From NCBI GenBank assembly GCA_022826755.1, contig JAJDUG010000019.1, positions 16,914 through 80,913 of the forward strand: 64,000 nucleotides of DNA. Direction: 5' to 3'. The stretch is from Acidobacteriota bacterium (GTDB lineage Bacteria > Acidobacteriota > Terriglobia > Versatilivoradales > Versatilivoraceae). Shown here in pieces: positions 1 through 7,514 of this stretch. Under the pieces are notes generated by a model. It made no database searches. It saw nothing but the letters and a program-made list of their open reading frames with translations, and was not told where the DNA came from. A program made the translations under genes and the position numbers. Numbering within the stretch: position 1 is the first letter of the stretch; the number at the start of each line of letters is the position of its first letter.

Positions 1-783
1 GCTTTCAACCGCCGGAGTCCGGAATCGGCGTCCATTCCCACCTTCAATGGCCGGCTCCAGCTTGCAGGCCAGCTCGAGCTGCGAAAGGTCTCCTTCGGTT
101 TCAACAAGAGCCGGCCACCCTTGATCAAGGACTTCAACCTCGCGATCAAGCCGGGGCAGCGAGTCGCCGTGGTCGGTCCCAGCGGCTCCGGCAAGTCCAC
201 CCTGGCGCGCCTGGTTTCGGGACTCTATCAGCCCTGGTCGGGCGAAATCCTGTTTGACGGCCATCCGCGCAGGGAGATTCCCGAGGAAGTCCTGCGGCGG
301 TCCGTTTCCATGGTGGATCAGGAAGTTGTTCTTTTTTCCGCCTCCCTGCGCGACAACATCACCCTGTGGAACCCGGCCGTTCCGGATACAGCCATCGTCG
401 ACGCGACCCGAGATGCCTGCATCCATGACGAAATCCTGGTCAGGCCGCAGGGATATTCGACCCTGGTCGAGGAAGGCGGGGTGAATTTCAGCGGCGGCCA
501 GCAACAGCGGCTGGAAATCGCCCGCGCACTGGTGGGCAATCCGACGGTGCTCATTCTGGACGAGGCGACCAGCGCCCTCGATGCGGCGACAGAGGAACGC
601 GTGGATGACGCCTTGCGGCGTCGCGGCGTCACCTGCCTGATCGTGGCGCACCGGCTTAGCACGGTGCGGGATTGCGACGAAATCATCGTGCTGGACAAGG
701 GCGCCGAAGTGCAGCGCGGCACACACGACGAGTTGATCGCAGACCGGGATGGCACCTATTACAAGCTGGTCAGGTCGGGCTGA
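1..783 (+). CDS. NHLP-type bacteriocin-export ABC transporter, C-terminal ATPase part (5' truncated)
   Basis: The frame is open from base 1, so the gene begins upstream of the window and only the nucleotide-binding domain is seen. Walker A (GPSGSGKST, about codons 59-67), the signature FSGGQQQRLEIARAL, Walker B (VLILDEATSALD) and the H-loop (AHRLST) are all intact, so this half is an active ATPase. Its place directly ahead of a second transporter of the NHLP micro-exporter type suggests that the missing N-terminus holds the transmembrane domain. It may also hold a C39 peptidase that would cut after the Gly-Gly or Ala-Gly of an NHLP leader; that part is inference. Its stop codon overlaps the next start (TGATG), indicating translational coupling. 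Confidence 0.9.
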   Translation, partial: AFNRRSPESASIPTFNGRLQLAGQLELRKVSFGFNKSRPPLIKDFNLAIKPGQRVAVVGPSGSGKSTLARLVSGLYQPWSGEILFDGHPRREIPEEVLRRSVSMVDQEVVLFSASLRDNITLWNPAVPDTAIVDATRDACIHDEILVRPQGYSTLVEEGGVNFSGGQQQRLEIARALVGNPTVLILDEATSALDAATEERVDDALRRRGVTCLIVAHRLSTVRDCDEIIVLDKGAEVQRGTHDELIADRDGTYYKLVRSG

Positions 784-3713
784 TGCCGGAATACACATCA
801 ATAGTCGAACTCGCGGGACGCTCCGGCACGCCCGTGCCTTGCGCCGGCAACCTGCCCGTAAAGCTCGATGATCCGGACAGCGTCTGGTTCATCGATCAGG
901 GCGCCGTCAACCTGTTCCTGGTCGAGTTCAAGGACGGGGTGGCGCAGGCGGCGCCGCGGCATCTGATGCGCCGCCAATCGGGCCGCTTGCTGCCTGGCGT
1001 CGCACCCGACAAGCGAGACAATGACGAAGATACGACGCTCAGCCTGATTGCCAAGGGATCGCCGGGTACCCTTCTGAAACGCCTGCCCGCATCCTTGCTG
1101 TCCCGGATTCATCCGGCCGAACTGGCGGAACAGATCGATACCTGGCTGACCGCCATCACCGACACGCTTTCCCGTTTTGCAATCCGCCTTCCGCGACCGA
1201 CCGCGCTGGCCGAACCGGGACTCATCCAGACCCTGGCCGCTTGTACGCTATCGGTACGGCGAGGCGTGGTATGGGTATCGGAACCGCCGAGCGGCGCAAG
1301 CCTTTTCATGGACATGGTTGACCAGGCGGAACTGGCCGAGGCAAGCGGCCCACACGAAGCCGTCATACCGCTGACGCGGACGGCATGGCTGACCCTATTC
1401 GACGAGGCGACACTTTCCGGCAAGTCAACGGAAACACTGGCCGAGCAAGGCACGCTGCTGCCGGCGCTCGCCTCCTTTCATTCGGTTGCTTTCGGCATGG
1501 AACGGATCAACCGGCGGCTGGCCGTAGTCGACGATGCCAATCTCGAACGCGCGCGGACCACCAGCCGCCACACGGCCGAAAAGGCGGCCCGGCGGCGGCT
1601 CTTCAATATCCATGACCTGCCGATTGACGGTGATGCCCGCGTCGAGGACACGGCTCTGGCGGATGCCCTGGAAATCATCGGCCGGCACCAGGGAATCAAT
1701 TTCAGGATTCCGGTCCGTTCGGGGGCTTCCGACACTCCGGTGGGCCTCGTCGACGTTCTCGATGCGTCGGGAGTACGCGCCCGGCGGGTGCGGTTCGGAG
1801 CCGAGGGGGCCTGGTGGCGCGGCGACAGCACCGCGATGCTGGCTTTCCGCGCCGAGGACGGCCGGCCTGTGGCGCTATTGCCGGGAATGTTCGGACGCTA
1901 CCGGGAAATCGACCCGGTCAGCAAGCGCAGCGCCCGCATGACGGCGGATCGCGCCGGCGCGTTGGGGAAGGAAGCCTGGATGTTCTATCGGCCATTGCCT
2001 TCGGGGAGCGCGAAACCGGCGGACCTGCTGCGAATGGCCCTGCGGGGATCGGCCGCGGACATGGCGCGGTTGCTGGTCGCCGGGCTTCCGGGAGGCCTGA
2101 TCAAGCTGCTGCCGGCGCTGGCGCTTGGATTCGTCGCCAACCATATCGTGGCGGGCGGAAACGCCGGAACTCTCTATGTGGTGGCCGTGACGCTGGCCGG
2201 GTTCGGACTGCTCGGCGCACTGCTGCACCTGCTGCAAAGCACGTCGATGATGCGGCTCGAGGGGACTTCGGCCTCACGGGTCGAAGCTGCCTTTTGGGAC
2301 CGCCTCATGCGCCTCCCGCCAGGCGTTCTGCGCCGCCGTCCAGCCGGCGACCTGGCCATGTCGGGAATGACCTTCCAGAATCTTCGCGACGGCATACGGG
2401 AAGTCGTCGCCGATGGCCTGCTGTCGATCATCTTCCTGCTTCCGGTGTTCGGCATCATCTTCTTCTACGATGCCACCCTTGGGGTCATCGCTCTCATCTT
2501 CAGCCTGGCTTCCTTGCTGGTCAATCTGGCCCTTGGTCTGCGCCAGATTCCACCTCATGGGCGAATGATCAGCGCAACACGCCGCGTAGCCGGCCGGCTG
2601 TTCCAGATCGTAGGCGGAATCGCCAAGCTGCGGGTGGATAGCGCGGAAGGGTCGGCTTTCGCCATCTGGGCGCGGGACTATCGCGAGCAGAAACGCGCGG
2701 AGATCGAGGTCGGCGCGCTCGAGGGACATTCGCGGGCATTCGGCGCCGCCCTTCCTTTTCTGGCGGGTGGGGTACTGCTTTTCGCAGTGGCGGCGACGGA
2801 CCACCGGAACGTCCCGGTCGGCGATTTTCTGGTCGTCTACACTGTATTCATCGCGTTCCAGTCGGCCATAGCCCGGCTCGGCGAGTCCTTCGGCACCGTT
2901 GCCGCCATGCTGCCGGCGTTCGATCAGATGCGCCCGCTGCTCGCCCCGGCTCCCGAAACCGAGGTCGAAGGAGAGCCGGTGGAATTCCTGGGCGGCGATA
3001 TTCTCTTCGATCACGTCTCCTTCCGCTACGATCCTGATGGTCCATTGATTCTGGACGATGTCACCATTCACGCCGGTCCCGGAGAATTCGTGGCGATCGC
3101 CGGCGAGTCCGGCGCGGGCAAGAGCACCCTGTTCCGGCTGGCGCTTGGAATCGAACGGCCGTCCGCCGGCGCGGTCTACTACGACGGACGTGATCTGAGA
3201 CACCTGAACCTGAAACAGGTGCGCCGGAAGATCGGCGCAGTGCCCCAGTCGGTCGGACTCCATCCCCAGGACCTCTGGGACAACCTGGTCAGTCACCACC
3301 AGGAAGTGACCAGCGAGGAAGTATGGTCGGCGGTTCGGCTCGCCGAAATCGAAGACCAGATCAAGGCCATGCCCATGGGCATGATGACCATGGTCGGCAC
3401 CGGCGGCGCTGTCCTTTCGGGCGGGGAGAGTCAGCGCGTCACCATCGCCCGCTCGGTGATCGGCGCCCCGCGAATCATGCTCTTTGACGAAGCAACCAAC
3501 TGGCTGGATAACGAAAGCCAGGCCAGGGTCATGCAGAACCTGACCGCGCTGACCTCGACCCGGGTCGTCATCGCCCACCGCTTGTCCACGCTGGAACAGG
3601 CTGACCGCATTTACGTGTTGCAGGCCGGGAAAGTCGTGCAAAGCGGCTCCTTCAAGGAACTGATGGAGGTCGACGGGGTATTCAGAGAACTGGTCAGAAG
3701 GCAGATCGCCTGA
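783..3713 (+). CDS. NHLP-type bacteriocin-export ABC transporter, permease/ATPase subunit
   Basis: About 976 residues. The start chosen is the ATG at 783, which overlaps the previous stop. The N-terminal 400 residues or so have no membrane segments and open with a cyclic-nucleotide-binding-like region (VWFIDQGAVNLFLVEF), as is usual for the second ABC protein of NHLP export systems. Hydrophobic permease segments follow at roughly residues 430-700. The ATPase comes last: Walker A GESGAGKST near 775, signature LSGGESQRVTIARS, Walker B IMLFDEATNWLD and H-loop AHRLST. No C39 peptidase motif is visible. It probably forms a heteromer with the upstream ABC protein to export the mature peptide encoded at 11134-11385. 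Confidence 0.93.
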   Translation: MPEYTSIVELAGRSGTPVPCAGNLPVKLDDPDSVWFIDQGAVNLFLVEFKDGVAQAAPRHLMRRQSGRLLPGVAPDKRDNDEDTTLSLIAKGSPGTLLKRLPASLLSRIHPAELAEQIDTWLTAITDTLSRFAIRLPRPTALAEPGLIQTLAACTLSVRRGVVWVSEPPSGASLFMDMVDQAELAEASGPHEAVIPLTRTAWLTLFDEATLSGKSTETLAEQGTLLPALASFHSVAFGMERINRRLAVVDDANLERARTTSRHTAEKAARRRLFNIHDLPIDGDARVEDTALADALEIIGRHQGINFRIPVRSGASDTPVGLVDVLDASGVRARRVRFGAEGAWWRGDSTAMLAFRAEDGRPVALLPGMFGRYREIDPVSKRSARMTADRAGALGKEAWMFYRPLPSGSAKPADLLRMALRGSAADMARLLVAGLPGGLIKLLPALALGFVANHIVAGGNAGTLYVVAVTLAGFGLLGALLHLLQSTSMMRLEGTSASRVEAAFWDRLMRLPPGVLRRRPAGDLAMSGMTFQNLRDGIREVVADGLLSIIFLLPVFGIIFFYDATLGVIALIFSLASLLVNLALGLRQIPPHGRMISATRRVAGRLFQIVGGIAKLRVDSAEGSAFAIWARDYREQKRAEIEVGALEGHSRAFGAALPFLAGGVLLFAVAATDHRNVPVGDFLVVYTVFIAFQSAIARLGESFGTVAAMLPAFDQMRPLLAPAPETEVEGEPVEFLGGDILFDHVSFRYDPDGPLILDDVTIHAGPGEFVAIAGESGAGKSTLFRLALGIERPSAGAVYYDGRDLRHLNLKQVRRKIGAVPQSVGLHPQDLWDNLVSHHQEVTSEEVWSAVRLAEIEDQIKAMPMGMMTMVGTGGAVLSGGESQRVTIARSVIGAPRIMLFDEATNWLDNESQARVMQNLTALTSTRVVIAHRLSTLEQADRIYVLQAGKVVQSGSFKELMEVDGVFRELVRRQIA

Positions 3714-3740
3714 TCCGAAGTCTCAGAGTGGAAGGCATCG

Positions 3741-5042
3741 ATGAAAAAGGCCACCGAGGCAGCAGATTCCCTTTTGTCAAGAGCTGCCGAAGACACTGAC
3801 TTTCGCGAACGTCTTCTCGCGAAACCGAAGGAAACAATCGAACGGGAATTCGGCGTGACACTGCCCGCGGACCATGAGATTCACGTGCACGACGAGTCCC
3901 ATAGCGCGACACACCTGGTGCTCCCGCCGCGCAGCAGGCTCAGCCGGGAAGAACGGGAAGCGGCCAGGACCGGCGCGGCCTCACTCGAGTTTCTCAAGAA
4001 GACGATGGTCGATCCCGCCCCGCCGATGCGCCCCCCCACCCTGCAACCGGCGGCTTCCGCAGTGCGTTCCCTTGCCCCCGGAGCACTTGCCGAGGCAGGT
4101 AGAGAGAGCATCCGCCGCGGTCTCGATTTCCTGGAATCCACTATCGACGGGAATGGGGCCTGGCACTGCATCCGGTTCAACACAGCCAACCCGGACATTC
4201 CAAGGCATTTCGAGAGGCCTCCGTTCGTTTCGGCTCTCTGCGTCCTGGCCCTGGAGAGCAGCGATGAAGCACGGGCCAGGGCTCTCTGTACCCGTACGAA
4301 GTCCTACCTTGTCGACACCATGGAATTTCCGGGACTCTGGCGCTACTACCGCCATCTTCCCCAGGATCTGGACAGCACCACGCTCTGTTCGCTCGTCATC
4401 GGGACACACCCTTGGATTCTGCTGGGCAGGAACGTTCCGCAAATATTGGCCAATCGCGACGACAAGGGTCGCTTCATGACCTGGGTGCTGGCGAAAGACG
4501 AACCCAATGTCGTGTCACCCTTTCGCATCGAAGCCGATCCCGTAGTCAACGCCAATGTCATTGCCTACCTTGGCGACCACCCTGAAACCAGGCGTGCCCA
4601 ACGATGGTTGGAAGCTCTCATTGCCGAGGACGGCCTCGAGGGCTCGTCCAAGTGGTATCCCGACAGGGTAACGATCCACTATGCAACCACCCGCGCCATG
4701 GTTCGCGCGCGGCCTGCCCTCGATCGACTACGCCCCATCATGGCGGATCGAATCCTGGGCTTGCGCGACCCACGGGGAGATTTCGGCAACATCCTTCAGA
4801 CCGCTCAGGCAGTGGCGGCGCTCTACAATGTCGGCAGCCTTGAGCGCATCGACGCGACGCGCGAAATCGAGAGGTTCATCAGTTGGCAACACGAGGACGG
4901 CAGTTGGCCGGAGCTTCTCGCCTTTGGCGACCAATCGTTGAAGTGGGGCGCCGTGGGACAGATAGGGCATGGTTCCGAATCCGTGACCTCCGCGTTTTGC
5001 ATCGAAGCTCTGGAGCGCCTGGTCGAAACCTTAACGACCTGA
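3741..5042 (+). CDS. NHLP leader-like domain fused to a squalene-cyclase/prenyltransferase-type alpha-toroid
   Basis: 433 residues, preceded by GGAAGG. Residues 1 to about 75 align by eye with the leader of the small precursor at 11134-11385: an acidic DxDFRExLLAxP segment, then E-x-GVTLP, a VHxES-like stretch and HLVLPP. This is the nitrile-hydratase-like NHLP fold. Where a precursor would have its core peptide, the protein continues through a Pro-rich linker into about 310 residues of toroid-like helices. These have prenyltransferase/squalene-oxidase repeat features (GAWHCIRF, DGSWPE) and D209-L-D-S-T, which resembles the DxDD acid motif of class II terpene cyclases. Inference: the leader-like domain docks the enzyme on the modification machinery, or the protein is a scaffold. 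No terpene synthase or prenyl-diphosphate synthase is nearby. Confidence 0.75.
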   Translation: MKKATEAADSLLSRAAEDTDFRERLLAKPKETIEREFGVTLPADHEIHVHDESHSATHLVLPPRSRLSREEREAARTGAASLEFLKKTMVDPAPPMRPPTLQPAASAVRSLAPGALAEAGRESIRRGLDFLESTIDGNGAWHCIRFNTANPDIPRHFERPPFVSALCVLALESSDEARARALCTRTKSYLVDTMEFPGLWRYYRHLPQDLDSTTLCSLVIGTHPWILLGRNVPQILANRDDKGRFMTWVLAKDEPNVVSPFRIEADPVVNANVIAYLGDHPETRRAQRWLEALIAEDGLEGSSKWYPDRVTIHYATTRAMVRARPALDRLRPIMADRILGLRDPRGDFGNILQTAQAVAALYNVGSLERIDATREIERFISWQHEDGSWPELLAFGDQSLKWGAVGQIGHGSESVTSAFCIEALERLVETLTT

Positions 5043-5117
5043 AGAACGTGCCGGTTACGTCATCCGGTGCTAATATGAATCTTGATCCGGGAACAATGGT
5101 CCACAAGGGAACCTGCC

Positions 5118-7514
5118 ATGCCACAAGATTCAGCCACGGGTGTTGGCTCAGGTCCGAACGAGGCCGACATCACTCAGCAGATCGAACCGTCCATTCGTAA
5201 CGCCCTTCCGCACTATCTGCCGTTGGGAATCTTCCCGTTGCTTCTTCTGGCCGCGATGCACGGCGGCTGGTGGTTGCTGCCGCCATTCCTCTTTATGAGT
5301 GTGGCGGGGCCGCTCGATCGGGCTCTGGGTCTCGACGGACGAAATATGGACCCGGCGAAGACGTCGGAGCGGCGCCTGCTCTGGCACAATCTGCCCGTGT
5401 GGACCTGGGCGTTCCTGTGGCCGCCGACACTCATTTTCGGCCTGTGGCAAATCCTGGTCGCCAATCGGTTCGCAATCTGGGAGGACGTATTCCTGGCGAT
5501 CATTTTGACCATGGAAGCACAGGCTGTATTTGTCGTCGGTCACGAACTGATTCATCGGCGCTATGCCTGGGAGAGGCGGCTCGGCGAATTCCTGCTCGCC
5601 TGTGCCTCCTATCCGCAATATGCCACCGAGCATGTCTATATCCACCACGCCAGGGTCGGCACTCCCCATGATGCGGGGTCTGCTCCCAAGGGAGAGAGTT
5701 TCTGGAAATACTTCCCCAAGGAAGTGGCGAGCAACCTCACCAATTCCTGGGAAGTCGTTCGTGAGCGCCTGGCGCGGCGGCGGCTGTCCCCCTGGCACTA
5801 CGGCAATCCTTTCTGGCGCTACGGCCTGTTTGTCGCGTTCTGGTATGGGCTGGTGTTCTGGATGAGCGGGATCTGGGCCGTTCTGGTCTTTGCCTTCCTC
5901 GGCCTGAGCTGCGTCTTTTCCATGAAGATCAGCAACTACTTTCAACACTACGGTCTGCGCCGGGTCCGCCTGCCCAACGGCCGCTGGGAACGGGTGAGGC
6001 CACGCCACTCCTGGAGCGCCGACTGGAAATTCAGCAACTGGATGTTCTTCAACATGCAGCGCCATGCGGATCATCACGCCATGGCATCCCGCCACTATCC
6101 GCTGCTCCAGGTTCATGGCCCCGATGAATCACCGGAATTGCCGGGGACCTACGCCGACATGATGAACATCGTGCTGCGTCCCAAGCGCTGGTTCGAAAAG
6201 ATGGATCCCCTGGTCGATCAATGGCGCAAGCATTTCTATCCGGAGATCGATGACTGGAGCCCCTACGACAGCCCGGTTTCCGCGGCGCGACCTGAGGCCT
6301 TCGAGGCGATCGTCGAAATCTTCGGGGCCGCTCCCCGACTCGCCAAACGCATCGAACGCAATTCGGAGCTTCTCGACAACCTGCAGGATCGGGAATTCAC
6401 CGATCTCGATCTGCCGAAGGGATTCGGACCGGATCAGGAATACGAATCGATTGCGCGGCGCGGGCTTACCAGGCTCTATTGGACGTACGAAATGGGCGTA
6501 GGGGAAATGAAGGACCTGATGGCCGAACTGCCAACCGCCGATGCCAGGGAAACGGCTGAAATCGTCCGAAACTGGTCGAACGACAAGGCGTTTCAGATCG
6601 GTATGCACGTGGTGCGTGGAAACCTTTCGCCGGCCGAGGCCAAGACTGCCCTGTCCAATCTCGCCGAGGCTTCCATTTCAACCGTGCTCGCCGCCGTGGT
6701 CGCGGATTTTGTCGAGCGGGTGGGGCCGCTGCGCGGGGACGGGGTGGCTGCCATTTTCCTGGGCGATCTCGCCAGCCGGGAGGTTTATCCCGGCATGGCA
6801 ATCGACATGCTGCTTGTCCATGACGGCCGGCAGTCAGGCGAGAAGGAGCGTCTATGCCGGCGTTTCCGGCAAGCGCTGGCCGAGCTGGCGCAGAACAGCC
6901 TGCTGTTCTCCCCGATCCGGCCCGTCTCGAATCCCCTTCCCGTGCTGCCGCTTTCGGAACTGGCCGGGCATTGCGGGAGTGCTGCTTCCGCTGAAATTCC
7001 CCTGCTCACCAGGTCACGCTGCGTGTTCGAGTGCGGCGATTCCGAAATCGGCCGCCGCTTCGGCGAAGCACGGCGCGAAGTCTTGGCCGAATGCGGTGCC
7101 GACGAGTCCCTGATCGCCCGCTTGCGCATGCCGTTGGAAGACTCCGCCGAGCCGGGCGTGTCTACCTTTGTCCGAATGCGCGGCGGGCTGGACGAAATCG
7201 AGAGGGCCGCGCGTTTCCTGCAGTTGACGAGTAACGGAGCCGGTCTCGACGATCCGGCTCCTACCGCTGCAGCGGTGTTCAATGTCGCCGGCTTCGAGCC
7301 GCTGGCTCAGGCCGCGGCCATGTGGCAGGATTTGCAGGGCATCACAAGCCTCATCGCAGAAGAAGGATTTGACGCCGCAGCAGCAGGGCCCCAGGTCAAG
7401 TCTCTGGTTGCGACCGCTTGCGGTCAGCAGGATTTCGATGCTCTGGAGTCGGTGGTCGCCGAAACCGCATCCCGCGCTGCTTCCGAGATCGATAGGCTCC
7501 ATTTGCGCATATGA
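5118..7514 (+). CDS. AlkB-type membrane di-iron oxygenase fused to a GlnE-like nucleotidyltransferase module
   Basis: 798 residues. The ATG at 5118 is chosen because AAGGGA lies about 8 nt upstream. Residues 1-400 are membrane-embedded with the AlkB/desaturase histidine boxes HELIHR (142), EHVYIHH (about 171-177), NYFQHYG (273) and QRHADHH (314). Residues of about 400-798 resemble one adenylyltransferase half of GlnE. The recognisable parts are a helical lead-in, the NTase strand VAAIFLGDLASRE, an LLTRSRCVFECGD-to-FGEARREVL stretch, and a GGLDEIERAARFLQL segment like the GGLVDIEF helix of GlnE. The catalytic GSDxD motif reads G559-M-A-I-D563, so the first metal ligand is lost. I infer an oxidase carrying a possibly inactive NTase/regulatory module. 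The YcaO gene overlaps its stop by 4 bp. Confidence 0.82.
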   Translation: MPQDSATGVGSGPNEADITQQIEPSIRNALPHYLPLGIFPLLLLAAMHGGWWLLPPFLFMSVAGPLDRALGLDGRNMDPAKTSERRLLWHNLPVWTWAFLWPPTLIFGLWQILVANRFAIWEDVFLAIILTMEAQAVFVVGHELIHRRYAWERRLGEFLLACASYPQYATEHVYIHHARVGTPHDAGSAPKGESFWKYFPKEVASNLTNSWEVVRERLARRRLSPWHYGNPFWRYGLFVAFWYGLVFWMSGIWAVLVFAFLGLSCVFSMKISNYFQHYGLRRVRLPNGRWERVRPRHSWSADWKFSNWMFFNMQRHADHHAMASRHYPLLQVHGPDESPELPGTYADMMNIVLRPKRWFEKMDPLVDQWRKHFYPEIDDWSPYDSPVSAARPEAFEAIVEIFGAAPRLAKRIERNSELLDNLQDREFTDLDLPKGFGPDQEYESIARRGLTRLYWTYEMGVGEMKDLMAELPTADARETAEIVRNWSNDKAFQIGMHVVRGNLSPAEAKTALSNLAEASISTVLAAVVADFVERVGPLRGDGVAAIFLGDLASREVYPGMAIDMLLVHDGRQSGEKERLCRRFRQALAELAQNSLLFSPIRPVSNPLPVLPLSELAGHCGSAASAEIPLLTRSRCVFECGDSEIGRRFGEARREVLAECGADESLIARLRMPLEDSAEPGVSTFVRMRGGLDEIERAARFLQLTSNGAGLDDPAPTAAAVFNVAGFEPLAQAAAMWQDLQGITSLIAEEGFDAAAAGPQVKSLVATACGQQDFDALESVVAETASRAASEIDRLHLRI

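Noticed and set aside
2274..3641. A 455-residue frame opposite the second ABC transporter.
   Set aside because: The plus strand encodes intact ABC motifs over the same DNA.
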